Assembly: GCF_001652915.1 (NCBI RefSeq)
Contig: NZ_BBQI01000092.1
Location: 62,001-126,000 of the forward strand
DNA length: 64,000 nucleotides
Reading direction: 5' to 3'
From: Cupriavidus sp. D384
GTDB lineage: Bacteria; Pseudomonadota; Gammaproteobacteria; Burkholderiales; Burkholderiaceae
Below the pieces are notes generated by a model, which saw only the letters and a list, made by a program, of their open reading frames with translations, was not told the DNA's origin and searched no databases. Numbering within the stretch: the stretch's first letter is position 1; each line of letters begins with the position of its first letter. Position numbers and translations under genes: made by a program. Shown here piece by piece: positions 17,879 to 26,798 of this stretch.

Positions 17879-18654
17879 CGAAACCCGAGACGATCTGCGG
17901 CCTTGTAGAACCGCTGGCGGATCAGATCGGCCCAGATTCCCGTGCCGCGCATGCGCGATGCGAAATCGGCGTCGTAGTCCTTGCCGCCGCGCATTTCGCG
18001 CACGCGATTCATGACCCGCTCGGCACGGTCGGGAAAATGCGCCTGCAGCCATTCCTGGAACAGCGGGCGCACTTCCCACGGCAAGCGCAACACAATGTAG
18101 TTTGCGTAGACCGCCCCCGCCTCATGCGCGGCTTCCAGAATTTTCTCCAGATCGGGCTCGGTGATGAACGGAATCACCGGCGCCACACTCACGCCTACAG
18201 GAATTCCGGCATCGGTCAGCTCCCGGATCGTGCGCAGCCGGCGCGATGGCGTGGCCGCCCGGGGCTCCAGCGTGCGCGCCAGGTCGGTATCGAGCGTGGT
18301 AATGGTCACGGCTGCCACCGCCAGCCGCTGCGCCGCCATCGGTGCCAGCAGGTCAATGTCGCGTTCGATCAACGACGACTTGGTGATCAGCGCCACCGGA
18401 TGACCGGTGTCGTGCAACACTTCCAGGACCCCGCGCGTGATGCGCTGCTCGCGCTCGATGGGCTGGTAGGCATCGGTATTCACGCCCAGCGCAATCGTCT
18501 CGCAGCGATACGAGGGCCGGGACAACTCATCGCGCAGACGTTCCGCGGCATTGGCCTTGGCGTACAGCTTTGTCTCGAAATCCAGCCCCGGCGACAGATC
18601 CAGATACGCGTGCGTGGGGCGGGCGAAGCAATAGATACAGCCACGGCTTATACG
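17773..18654 (-). pseudogene. PA0069-family radical SAM protein, 5'-truncated
   Basis: The frame runs from about 18654 to 17773. Its first recognisable residues are CIYCFARPTHAYLDLSPGLDFETKLYAK, followed by IALGVNTDAYQPIEREQRITRGVLEVL, TITTLDTDLARTLEPRAATPSRRL and a C-terminus ending QGSLF. Homology to the family stops abruptly inside the CxxxCxxC cluster motif: the first Cys (expected in GCEHGC) is missing and a stop codon sits just upstream at 18655-18657. The roughly 90 N-terminal residues of the family are absent, so it cannot bind its cluster. This marks the left edge of the accessory region. An intact relative lies 180 bp away, divergently oriented. Confidence 0.85.
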
Positions 18655-18791
18655 TCAAGCTCTTTGTTCACCTCGAAAGCTCCTGTGCCAACACTGGGTT
18701 CCGGGCGGTTTCGGAGCTTTTGACCTTTCCGGGCACCTCGTCTCGTCTGTGCGCGTGTTCAGCAAACCGAAGGTTGTTATCTACCGCTCAA

Positions 18792-18811
18792 TACTGTATA
18801 TATATACAGTA
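18792..18811. promoter_or_regulatory. LexA (SOS) box
   Basis: TACTGTATATATATACAGTA is a perfect 20-bp palindrome identical to the gamma/betaproteobacterial LexA consensus CTGT-N8-ACAG with flanking TA. It lies 23 bp upstream of the radical SAM gene at 18835, so that gene should be induced by DNA damage. Confidence 0.88.
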
Positions 18812-18834
18812 AATTGCAACTAGCAGAGGCGCTC

Positions 18835-19920
18835 ATGACGTCACTTCGCCCAGGGCTCCGCAAGGGCCGAGGTGCACTGACAAACGTGGAATCTAGGTTC
18901 GATGATTGGGGTAGATTGCCAGACGACGAGGCCCTTGCAGCCATTTTGGAGCTCGAGGGGGAACGCCCCGGGCCCAAAACAACTGTAGCGCTTGAAGACG
19001 CAAAATCAATAATTTCGCGCAACCAGTCCCCTGACGTCCCATTTGACCAATCGATTAATGCATATCGTGGATGTGAACACGGTTGCTCATATTGTTTTGC
19101 CCGCCCCACGCATGCGTATTTAGGCCTGTCCCCTGGCCTCGATTTTGAAACCAAACTCATCGCCAAGCCAAATGCGGCCGAGTTACTCGAAAAAGAACTT
19201 AGCAAACCGAAATACTCACCCAGCGTAATTGCCCTCGGGACCAACACCGACCCATATCAGCCCATTGAGCGTGAGCATCAACTCACGCGCAAAATCCTTG
19301 AGGTCTTGGAGGCGTTCCACCACCCTGTCGCAATCACAACCAAGTCGCATCTCGTGACACGGGACATCGACATACTGTCCCGCATGGCTGAGAAGGGCTT
19401 GGCCCGCGTCTACCTATCCATCACCACGCTGGACGCGGAGCTTGCGCGAAAGATGGAGCCCCGTGCGAGCACCCCACCGAAGCGAGTGGAAGCTATTCGG
19501 ATGCTGGCTGCAGCCGGGATACCCACCGGGGTATTGGCAGCCCCTATGATTCCTGCGCTAAACGATTATGAGATGGAGAATATCCTAACGGCATCGGCAA
19601 ATGCTGGCGCGACAGCGGCCGCCTACGTATTACTTAGGCTTCCGCTCGAAGTCCACGACATCTTTATCGAATGGCTGGAGCAGCATTATCCAGGGCGCAA
19701 AAACCATGTCCTCAGTATTATTGAGAGCATGAGGGATGGCAAACATTACGATGCAGAGTTCGGGCGAAGGATGCGCGGCACCGGGATATTTTCAGAACTG
19801 ATGACAAAGCGGTTTGAGCTGGCGTGCAAGAGGCTTGGCCTAAACCAAGAACGCAGAAAACTGCGCACTGACCTGTTCCGTGTACCGGTAAAACCCTCTC
19901 CACAAAGAAGTTTGTTTTAG
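18835..19920 (+). CDS. PA0069-family radical SAM protein, intact
   Basis: 361 residues. AYRGCEHGCSYCFARPTHAYLGLSPGLDFETK contains the CxxxCxxC [4Fe-4S] motif. SVIALGTNTDPYQPIEREHQLTRKILEVL, LSITTLDAELARKMEPRASTPPKRVEAI and a C-terminal QRSLF complete the family pattern (SplB-related). The substrate is unknown; the family name comes from Pseudomonas. The ATG at 18835 has AGAGG upstream. It is of the same family as the broken gene at 17773-18654, yet uses less GC-rich codons, which suggests transfer. A LexA box lies just upstream. It may replace the function lost by the broken copy. Confidence 0.9.
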   Translation: MTSLRPGLRKGRGALTNVESRFDDWGRLPDDEALAAILELEGERPGPKTTVALEDAKSIISRNQSPDVPFDQSINAYRGCEHGCSYCFARPTHAYLGLSPGLDFETKLIAKPNAAELLEKELSKPKYSPSVIALGTNTDPYQPIEREHQLTRKILEVLEAFHHPVAITTKSHLVTRDIDILSRMAEKGLARVYLSITTLDAELARKMEPRASTPPKRVEAIRMLAAAGIPTGVLAAPMIPALNDYEMENILTASANAGATAAAYVLLRLPLEVHDIFIEWLEQHYPGRKNHVLSIIESMRDGKHYDAEFGRRMRGTGIFSELMTKRFELACKRLGLNQERRKLRTDLFRVPVKPSPQRSLF

Positions 19921-20018
19921 AGGGATCTGCCTAGGGACTTTCTATCTGCTCCCCTGCGCCTCATTCTGAGGCATCCACTCGCTTGGACATGCAACTCGCA
20001 ATCGAAATGTCAGCACGC

Positions 20019-20062
20019 GATAACCTGTGGATAACCTGTGCACAACCTGTTGATACCCTGTG
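20019..20062. repeat. Four tandem 11-bp repeats with a DnaA-box-like core
   Basis: GATAACCTGTG, GATAACCTGTG, CACAACCTGTT and GATACCCTGTG follow each other without a gap, a period of about one helical turn. TGTGGATAA within the first junction is a perfect DnaA-box (TTATCCACA) complement. The array lies in the 426-bp gap between the radical SAM gene and the gene at 20347. It could be an iteron-like replication or partition site, or a regulator array; no Rep gene is nearby. Confidence 0.6.
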
Positions 20063-20346
20063 AATAGGGAAGATTAATCTCGCTGCGTACCGCAGCAATA
20101 GTCGCACCTTCCTTGACGGCCACACTCCAGTCATAGTCATCGGGCTGCAGTGCGGCCGCTTCCCAATCGAATTCCGCCCCACACCTCCACCAATTTCATT
20201 GAACTGGACACTTAATTTCAGGCATTGACACCGAATTCTAGGCACAGCATAATGCCACCTGCCCGTCAACGGGCCCTTTCGCAGCAAAAACCTCTTCGTT
20301 CCGCACCCACATAGTGCGCTCACGATACCCATCGCAAGGATCTATC

Positions 20347-20718
20347 ATGACGAATCGTCGCAGTGCGAGTCAAACCGCACTTTTAATCGCCATCAACGCA
20401 AAGCTCTATGAAGCTGAGCGTGGCCGTCAAGTGACTCGATATCGGTTCTCCCACGCCACCCTGAGGAGACTGTCGGGTCGCAAGGCATTGCGAGGAAGCT
20501 TCCTCGAAGAACTCGGAGCAGAACTGGAGGAGTTGGATTGGCTGTTTTTTCGGCTCGCGGGAGAATTCGCAGTCATTGCGCTGGACAAATCGGAGTCTTG
20601 GGTCAAGCTAGGCTCAAAGCGCCTTACTGACCATCTAGCTATGACCGACGGCGAGATCGAAACCGCCTACGATGAGCTTCATCCGATGGATGATGATTCT
20701 GAGGGCGTTGAAGACTAA
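20347..20718 (+). CDS. Hypothetical protein
   Basis: 123 residues, highly charged. It starts MTNRRSASQTALLIAINAKLYEAERGRQVTRYRFSHATLRRLSGRKALRGSFLEELGAELEELDW, then a compact domain LFFRLAGEFAVIALDKSESWVKLGSKRLTDHL and an acidic tail. AAGGAT lies before the ATG. Helix-rich with basic N-terminal residues; DNA binding is possible but no motif is firm. It sits next to the 11-bp repeats and ends at a strong hairpin. Confidence 0.65.
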   Translation: MTNRRSASQTALLIAINAKLYEAERGRQVTRYRFSHATLRRLSGRKALRGSFLEELGAELEELDWLFFRLAGEFAVIALDKSESWVKLGSKRLTDHLAMTDGEIETAYDELHPMDDDSEGVED

Positions 20719-20724
20719 AGGTCG

Positions 20725-20757
20725 AATGGCGGGGCCGGCATCGCCGGCTCCGCCATT
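20725..20757 (+). terminator. Strong hairpin, probable terminator
   Basis: AATGGCGGgGCCGGC-atc-GCCGGCtCCGCCATT pairs over almost 15 bp and lies 6 bp after the stop of the 20347 gene. There is no long T-run, only the terminal ATT. Confidence 0.65.
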
Positions 20758-20858
20758 AAGAGCTGCCGAACCTCAATGCTGGTAGCTGCAATGCTATCGC
20801 CTTGGCGCGCGCTGGCCTCAGCTCCACTAAGGCGCGTGACTCAACCATCGCACGCGGC

Positions 20859-21185
20859 TTACTCTGACGCGCTGAAGGTAAATTGACACTCGACACACTG
20901 CAAGTTGTCGAGTACGTGGTCGTCGATGGCTTTTCCCGCTGTCGCTCCAGCTAGTGCGCCGGCCGCACCCGCCGCGAGCGCTCCGAGGATTCCACCTGCG
21001 GCAGCGCCAACAGCTGCGCCAACTGGCCCACCCAAGAATCCAACCGCGGCACCAACTTCGGCCCCGCCGGCAGCGCCTGCCCCAACCCCAGCTGCGCCCG
21101 CAGCGAATCCAAGCGCGCCGCCAGTCTTCTGTCCCAGGTTCTTCTTAATAGTATTGCCTCCACACTTCGGACATTTCTCGGCCAT
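20859..21185 (-). CDS. Zinc-ribbon protein with glycine-zipper membrane region
   Basis: 108 residues. An N-terminal CPKCG and a C-terminal CVEC form a likely split zinc ribbon. Between them lie about 75 residues of almost pure Gly/Ala (GALGFAAGAAGVGAGAAGGAEVGAAVGFLGG... split by GPVG) with GxxxG spacing, a glycine-zipper type helix hairpin. GGGGAA sits before ATG 21185. The two cysteine pairs bracket the membrane segment, so both ends should lie on the same side. No function is known. Confidence 0.75.
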   Translation of the reverse strand: MAEKCPKCGGNTIKKNLGQKTGGALGFAAGAAGVGAGAAGGAEVGAAVGFLGGPVGAAVGAAAGGILGALAAGAAGALAGATAGKAIDDHVLDNLQCVECQFTFSASE

Positions 21186-21402
21186 GACGTTTCCCCTAGA
21201 TTTGATTGAGTGACACCAACCGACGTTGTATCGGACCAATACGTGAGTTCTGAACCCTCACTTCTGGGGGCACGTCCCTGTGCACGCAGACCTCAGTCTG
21301 GGCGGCCTTCCACGCGGCAGCTCACCAGCGAGCAAATACTGCGGTCCAACGACAAAAGGGCAAAGAGCGACCCGAGGGCGCTCTTTCAAATTGGCTCGTC
21401 CC

Positions 21403-22074
21403 TTACGGATGCACGCGGTCGGGATGCGCGCCCAGCATTGGCTCAATGATGAATACACCCATGCCAGTTTTCTCGTCTTCAGTCATCCAGGGAGGCGGAA
21501 AGTAGACTAGCCCGTCCTCTTTGACCAAGCTGAAGCACTCCCGGAGCTTACAGAAATACTCGTAGAACTCGTTGTCTCCCGCAAACCATAGCTCTGCATC
21601 CCACTCGTCAAAGTCCGCGCTCAGCTTCGCGCAAGCAGCCGGGCCGAAGCACATCCCTCTGACACCGTACCGCAGCAGCTCCCAGAACGGCCCTCGTCCA
21701 TCGGTTTCCGGATACTTGTCCTTGTCCATCACCAAGTCGGAAACGTCGTTGCAAAATTCGATGACGCGCCGAGGTCCACCTCCCAGCTTTACTTCCGCGG
21801 TCAACTCAACGAGCTTCGCGCACCAGTCGAAGAAGTAGTCGTCGGACGAGTAATCGAACAGACAGTAGTGGCTCAAGTTGTTCCACTCGTACTGATAGAT
21901 GGCTCCAATTTCCAGACCCTCCGTCAACTGCGGATAGTCGGGCGGCGCCACAGCAAGTACAACGTTCTCCATCGACTTACCTGTCACTGGGTCCTCATCC
22001 CACCGCAGCCGATTCTGCGGCTGCCCCAGGTTCTTTAGGCCTTCGCATACAAGCATGTAGTGCTGGGTAGGCAT
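21403..22074 (-). CDS. Hypothetical protein
   Basis: 223 residues, acidic and rich in aromatic residues (IYQYEWNNLSHYCLFDYSSDDYFFDWC, FDEWDAELWFAGDNEFYEYF). No signal peptide or membrane segment. The start at 22074 has a purine-rich GAGAAAG about 6 bp upstream. No family recognised; it stands alone and looks like cargo of the accessory region. Confidence 0.65.
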   Translation of the reverse strand: MPTQHYMLVCEGLKNLGQPQNRLRWDEDPVTGKSMENVVLAVAPPDYPQLTEGLEIGAIYQYEWNNLSHYCLFDYSSDDYFFDWCAKLVELTAEVKLGGGPRRVIEFCNDVSDLVMDKDKYPETDGRGPFWELLRYGVRGMCFGPAACAKLSADFDEWDAELWFAGDNEFYEYFCKLRECFSLVKEDGLVYFPPPWMTEDEKTGMGVFIIEPMLGAHPDRVHP

Positions 22075-22605
22075 CGTTCTTTCTCACTCCATCAAATATT
22101 GGCAATGCCGAACTCAGCCCTTGGGTGTCACGCAGACGAACCCATGCGCGCGTAGCGCAGCGACTGTAGCCTCGGCTCTCGCACGCCACGCGAAGTGACA
22201 TGCGGTGAGGTATATCTCTACGGAGCGTTGATGACGGAGCGGCGTCGCGCGATTTGCGGGGCGCTCATCAGCGTGAATGTGGAAATCAGCCCGCATATCG
22301 CGGAATTTTCGAGGCAAAAAACTATTTTGTAACAGAGGCGAATCTGCCGTGCCTGAGCGTTGATGCTTGGCGACCGCAGCTTCCAATCACGCTCCAAGGC
22401 AGGTCGCTGAGAGCTGCTTTGTGCGAGGCATGCATGACGGCTTCACCGAGCAAGCGGCATCATTCTTCCCCTTGCGCTGACTCCTGGCGATATGCGGCAA
22501 ATTCCTGCCGCTTACAGCAGCGAGCTCCGACATGAAGCCCTGCAGCCGTAGACGACATGGCGCTACACTCGAGCGATGATTCCTCGAGGGAGCCCGCAGA
22601 CAACC

Positions 22606-22821
22606 ATGAGCATTACAACCTTCCACGAAGGCGACAAGAGCCGGGCCATCTGCTCCCGTTGCGGCAACTTGGTCAGTACGACATTCGTCCGCCGAGATCT
22701 GCAGTTCAGCGACAGGAAGGGTTCCGCCAACAACATCCTAGTTGCGGTCTGCGATAACTGCGGCGGCGTCGTTGCAACGCCCGCGCAATCCACACCCTCA
22801 ATTCGCGCGGCGCGCTCATAG
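22606..22821 (+). CDS. Small zinc-ribbon protein, possibly truncated at its C-terminus
   Basis: 71 residues from ATG 22606. SITTFHEGDKSRAICSRCGNLVSTTFVRRDLQFSDRKGSANNILVAVCDNCGGVVATPAQSTPSIRAARS has two CxxC knuckles about 40 residues apart, a zinc ribbon. The frame stops just after RAARS, which reads like the point where longer relatives would continue, so the C-terminus may be lost. No partner gene is clear. Confidence 0.6.
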   Translation: MSITTFHEGDKSRAICSRCGNLVSTTFVRRDLQFSDRKGSANNILVAVCDNCGGVVATPAQSTPSIRAARS

Positions 22822-23098
22822 ATTCGAACTCTCTTCAGGCCATCTCCACGCAAACGGGCCAAGTCGCCCCACGAGCGATCGCATACGCTTCTGCAAAGAC
22901 AAAAGTCGCGCTCCCAGTTGCTGCACCTACAGCCCGCCGTGACCGCTACGATGTTCGGAAGCCTGACCAGGAAACGGCGTGTGCCCGCGCGGACCCGCGG
23001 CTGGCGTGGCAATGAAGTCCAACTCCCTGGCTGCCCTTCCTCATCCATGGAATTCCGCTGCACCCAATGCTGAAATCTCCCAACGACAAGGAGACCTT

Positions 23099-23287
23099 AT
23101 GGAACTCACCAGAATCGTTGTGTGCGCGTGCGGAGTGCCAGCACGAGTCCGGGAGATTCCCTACGACTTGGGCGGTACGCCCCTGCGCGACTGGGCGCCG
23201 TGCCCATGGTGCTACCGGAAGCTGTACGAGATGCAGGACGAAGGTGTAGTGCTCGTCGAGATGGTGACCGCGGACGAATGGGAGTGA
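23099..23287 (+). CDS. Small zinc-binding protein
   Basis: 62 residues. MELTRIVVCACGVPARVREIPYDLGGTPLRDWAPCPWCYRKLYEMQDEG has CxCG and CPWC pairs that fit a zinc ribbon. AAGGAG lies 7 bp before ATG 23099. The function is unknown. Confidence 0.65.
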   Translation: MELTRIVVCACGVPARVREIPYDLGGTPLRDWAPCPWCYRKLYEMQDEGVVLVEMVTADEWE

Positions 23288-23330
23288 GCTTAGTCAAACT
23301 GTGTCTTGCCAGGTCTTATCTACGCCGCTA

Positions 23331-23981
23331 TTAACGTGGGCTGGGTTCGCGCGTCAATAAATCCGGACAGCAATCTCGAAAACGAAGCTGAAACGATCGC
23401 ACCAACTCAATTCGCTTCGAATCGCCGGTGGAAAGCGCTGCTACCATTCCGTTTCCTATCGCCAAGCCATTCGAGAGACGCAGTATGGAAGTGGCTAGGG
23501 AGGGTGGAAACTCCCCCGTCACTGCGGTGAGTGGATGGATACCGGCGTGAACGTATGAGTTCAGCACGCCCCAGTTTGGCACTTTGAACGAGAGAAGCAT
23601 TTCGTGCGCTGATTTGGCACCAGCTCCGTCAGTCTTCCCCAGTTGGGTAATCATCTTAGCAAGCGTTGGAACGCCAGCCGCCGCATCCGCCGAATCCTGT
23701 GACAACGGTGCAGACATCAATGCGAGCTCGCTATCGGAGGCAGTGTAACCAAGCCATGCTGCGCGAGTGAACGCTTCATACTGCGTTCGCAGCAAACCAA
23801 TCGCCGGTACGAGCAACTGGTGCTCGAGCATCAATCGAAGACCGGTTGCATGGTCCCACGACACGGCACATGCGCGCTGTGCAATAGACCATCGGAAGTC
23901 GAAGGCTTGGGCGCCGCTCACAGCGTCCGCCAAACAACTATGTAGTTCGACGGACCGCTCCAACAGATCCTCTAATTTCAA
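23331..23981 (-). CDS. Hypothetical protein, DUF6988/DUF5677-like
   Basis: 216 residues, mainly helical. RACAVSWDHATGLRLMLEHQLLVPAIGLLRTQYEAFTRAAWLGYTASD and SYVHAGIHPLTAV resemble the helical family found in many proteobacterial accessory regions. The start is TTG 23981 with GGAGGA directly upstream; no ATG fits. The function is unknown; the family assignment is by appearance only. Confidence 0.6.
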   Translation of the reverse strand: MKLEDLLERSVELHSCLADAVSGAQAFDFRWSIAQRACAVSWDHATGLRLMLEHQLLVPAIGLLRTQYEAFTRAAWLGYTASDSELALMSAPLSQDSADAAAGVPTLAKMITQLGKTDGAGAKSAHEMLLSFKVPNWGVLNSYVHAGIHPLTAVTGEFPPSLATSILRLSNGLAIGNGMVAALSTGDSKRIELVRSFQLRFRDCCPDLLTREPSPR

Positions 23982-24048
23982 ATCTCCTCCGTCCCATCCC
24001 TACGATCGTTTAAAGAACTTACCTGTCGAACTGCGACTCTGAGCGCCC

Positions 24049-24552
24049 TTAGCGCTCAGAGTCGATGTTAAACCATGGCCGGAGGTGTCCCACCAGCCTA
24101 TCCTCAGCATAGAACCGTTCCGCAATCGCGTTCTCTGAAAATCCGTCATAGTAGGAGAAGCCCACGGCGCGCCCTATCAGACCTAACGGATTTGCCTCGG
24201 CCGGAAACACATGCTCGATGCCAAATCGCAACTGGCATGACGTAGTCTTTGGCTTCGCCTTCGCGTTCCCTGGTTGCGATTGGTGAGCGCGCCCTCCGGT
24301 TTTTCGCAGAAGATGTTGGCCAAATCGACGCTTCAAATTGGTGGCCTTGCCGACATACAAGCAAGGGAACGGAGCCTCGCTCGGCCACCAATTGTGGTAC
24401 CGCACATCGACCGGTTTGCGCCCCGGTCCTTTAAGCACGATATGTCGATTGGCCGCCATCAAATCGACTTTTTCGCCTACCCACCAAAACGCGTAGACGC
24501 CAGCCGTGTCGGGTATGTCGATAGTATTACGACTAGTGATAATCCTACTCAC
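24049..24552 (-). CDS. GIY-YIG nuclease-fold protein
   Basis: 167 residues. AGVYAFWW then PFPCLYVGKATNLKRRFGQHL gives the GIY...YIG strands and the catalytic Arg of the helix. A conserved AERFYAEDRLVGHLRPWFN near the end supplies the Glu and Asn expected in the family. Such domains act in repair, restriction or homing. It stands alone, without a homing or Uvr-type partner domain. The start GTG 24552 is uncertain as no ribosome binding site is visible. Confidence 0.75.
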   Translation of the reverse strand: MSRIITSRNTIDIPDTAGVYAFWWVGEKVDLMAANRHIVLKGPGRKPVDVRYHNWWPSEAPFPCLYVGKATNLKRRFGQHLLRKTGGRAHQSQPGNAKAKPKTTSCQLRFGIEHVFPAEANPLGLIGRAVGFSYYDGFSENAIAERFYAEDRLVGHLRPWFNIDSER

Positions 24553-24854
24553 AGGTCGTGACAGTACTCGAATCGAGCATTTCGGCGACCAGCGATTGCC
24601 AAGCTAGGGCAACATCGCTGCTTCGGTTTCTATCGTTCATTTTTCAGATTGACTCAACGAAGTCCAACCTACCACGGAGATTTTTGCAATGCGTTTCTTG
24701 CAGTCGACAGTAGGCGGAGTGCGCGACGGCGTTGACCTAAGCCAGGCGAGAAAAACGCATCAACATCAGCAGAGCGACTGACCAAGAGGGGCAAGACGCA
24801 ACCTAAGCCAATGGGACTGATTGGCGAAACCGCCCCTGAACCAGAGAGCCGGCC

Positions 24855-25739
24855 CTAGGCAGCCAGCCCTTCAAGTATCTCCGCCGCAGCCTCGGGCGAC
24901 GGCGCCGGCATGATAACCATATTCTTCTTTTCGCTCATCAGAGTAAGTCGCTGCAACAGGCTTTCGGCATAGCCTCGAGCTTCAGCATCCAAGTCGCTGT
25001 TGAGAGGCGCTGTATTGACCAACAGCGCTGGACGCGCCCGTGCGCTAGCTTGACGAATGATGTCAGCGGCAATGTCCAACTCGAACAGCTTGCTCTCCGC
25101 CTCTTTCTGCAACGTTACCGAATGGTGTGCGGAAATCGGAAGACTGGTCACTTGCACGAGATGCTGGTGATGAGCATAGTCAATGGTCATCTCGGAAGTG
25201 CTATCCAATGCAAAGGTCTTGTTGAACCTGGTCTTGCGGCTCTCGTCTCTCTGGGAGAACTGTCTTTGCAGCGATTTGAGAAATGCGCGTGTCGGGAGCG
25301 AGTTCCGTCCCTCGAGCTCCGCGACCTCTTCGTAGTAGTTCCGCGTCCCAAATGCGGACAGCGTACGAATCGCCGTGTCCATGACTTGCGTGGTCGAGTA
25401 CCCCCGAACGCGGACCGACTCTCCCACAGAGAACCCTTCGAACGGCGGAATTACCTCTGTAAGCGGAACGCCTGTCAGTAACTGTTGATGACAGAACGAT
25501 GAGGCATGCTCGAGGATGCCCGACGCCGACCTGGCCCTCTCCTTCCCTACAAGCGCTCGAAGCTGGGTGTCGCTGAACGCAATGTAAGAAAGAGGGGCAA
25601 CCAGCTCTGGTTTTTCGAAGTGAACCAAAATGATGGCGACCAGGCGCTCTCCAAACCGTGCACCGTTCGGCTCCCAAAAAACGGGGGCAGCCCTCGCGGT
25701 ATGCGAAGGCGGTGCAAGACTAGTAGTAGCAGAACTCAT
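24855..25739 (-). CDS. Hypothetical partner of the HipA-like kinase
   Basis: 294 residues. FGERLVAIILVHFEKPELVAPLSYIAFSDTQLRALVG at the N-terminus, then a helix-rich middle (SGILEHASSFCHQQLLTG) and a C-terminal part FELDIAADIIRQASARARPALLVNTAPLNSDLDAEARGYAESLLQRL. Its ATG overlaps the stop of the upstream HipA-like gene as ATGA, so the two are translated together. DUF3037 proteins are paired with HipA-like kinases in the same way in other bacteria, and this may be a diverged equivalent; that is inference. Confidence 0.7.
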   Translation of the reverse strand: MSSATTSLAPPSHTARAAPVFWEPNGARFGERLVAIILVHFEKPELVAPLSYIAFSDTQLRALVGKERARSASGILEHASSFCHQQLLTGVPLTEVIPPFEGFSVGESVRVRGYSTTQVMDTAIRTLSAFGTRNYYEEVAELEGRNSLPTRAFLKSLQRQFSQRDESRKTRFNKTFALDSTSEMTIDYAHHQHLVQVTSLPISAHHSVTLQKEAESKLFELDIAADIIRQASARARPALLVNTAPLNSDLDAEARGYAESLLQRLTLMSEKKNMVIMPAPSPEAAAEILEGLAA

Positions 25740-26614
25740 GACCATAGTGATTCGGCGTCCGGACGCTCAAGCCGTTGAGCGATATACAGTGACAGTGGCT
25801 CCAGCCGTAACGCGATCAAGTCCACAATAAGAGCCGCCATCTGAAAAATTTGGGAAATTCTGTCACCTTCAACTCGCCAGCTCCGCATGCCGGTTGCCAA
25901 CAGCTTCAACTTGCGCGCTTGCTTGAGAAAGGTCTCGGCTTCAATGTCGACCGAAGCAGTTTCAAGATGCCTGTCGCGCAGTTGCTCCAGCAACTGGTTT
26001 GCCCGTGCCACATGCGATACGACCTGTGCCTGAGCATTCGAGCCCACGACCTCAGCGTATAGCGTAGCGACGGGCTGGAGTGCCTGATTATGGTCGAAGA
26101 GCCACCACTTAATTCCATCGAACAGGAAGTTGTCGATGTGTCGGTCCGGATTCGCAACAAGCTCGTCCCAGGCAGCGCCCTTCGGAGCTGTGTCGCTGCT
26201 GCAAACTCGATTCCAAAGGTAGTCGTCTCCGTGCGCCTGCAGCTCACGTTTCCGACGCTCAAGGAACTGGTCGGGAGCCTGAAAGACGCTACCGAATAGT
26301 ACGACCTCCGAACCATAGTCACGTGGAGGCAAGCCAGGCAAATCCTCCGGGTCCGCCAGGACCACGCCAGGCATAGGCACTGGCAACTTCAGAACCTGCG
26401 ATGCGAGCCCGCAAGCCAGTTCGATATCAATCTGAGCCTGGCTCGGGAGAAGCTTCACGAATACGGGCAGGCCGGGCTCGTCATAGCCGGTGCCAACCAA
26501 ACCTTTCCATACGTGATTAAGGTGACGACCTTCGACGCGATCCGCAACGTTCAGCAGCCGGTAGACAGGTGGCCTATCAAGCAGACTTTGAAGATCCTTG
26601 GGGAGCGCCGCCAT
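25736..26614 (-). CDS. HipA-like protein kinase
   Basis: 292 residues. GLPVFVKLLPSQAQIDIELACGLASQVL gives the Lys-Glu pair of a kinase N lobe. WDELVANPDRHIDNFLFDGIKWWLFDHNQAL holds the catalytic-loop Asp and Asn and the metal-binding Asp of HipA/aminoglycoside-kinase folds. It lacks the HipA N-terminal domain and there is no HipB helix-turn-helix neighbour. The gene after it overlaps by 4 bp. It may be a stand-alone phosphorylating enzyme or part of a toxin-like pair. AAAGGCG precedes the ATG. Confidence 0.7.
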   Translation of the reverse strand: MAALPKDLQSLLDRPPVYRLLNVADRVEGRHLNHVWKGLVGTGYDEPGLPVFVKLLPSQAQIDIELACGLASQVLKLPVPMPGVVLADPEDLPGLPPRDYGSEVVLFGSVFQAPDQFLERRKRELQAHGDDYLWNRVCSSDTAPKGAAWDELVANPDRHIDNFLFDGIKWWLFDHNQALQPVATLYAEVVGSNAQAQVVSHVARANQLLEQLRDRHLETASVDIEAETFLKQARKLKLLATGMRSWRVEGDRISQIFQMAALIVDLIALRLEPLSLYIAQRLERPDAESLWS

Positions 26615-26798
26615 TGGAGTTCGCCTTTAATAGGGAGTCGCTGCGATGGCGCCAAGAGCACTTGTGCCGCCGGAACCCGGGCGTAATTTACCACGTGCCT
26701 TCGCTCTCCCCCTCCCCACTACTTAAGTGGGGCAGACGTCACCTGCAGCCGTGCCAGACAATGTTTCCGTCGTAGGCTTCCTACGATAAGCATTCCGA

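Noticed and set aside
22114..22386. Minus-strand frame of 90 residues ending FVCVTPKG
   Set aside because: No ribosome binding site and an irregular N-terminus; at best a fragment of a lost gene.
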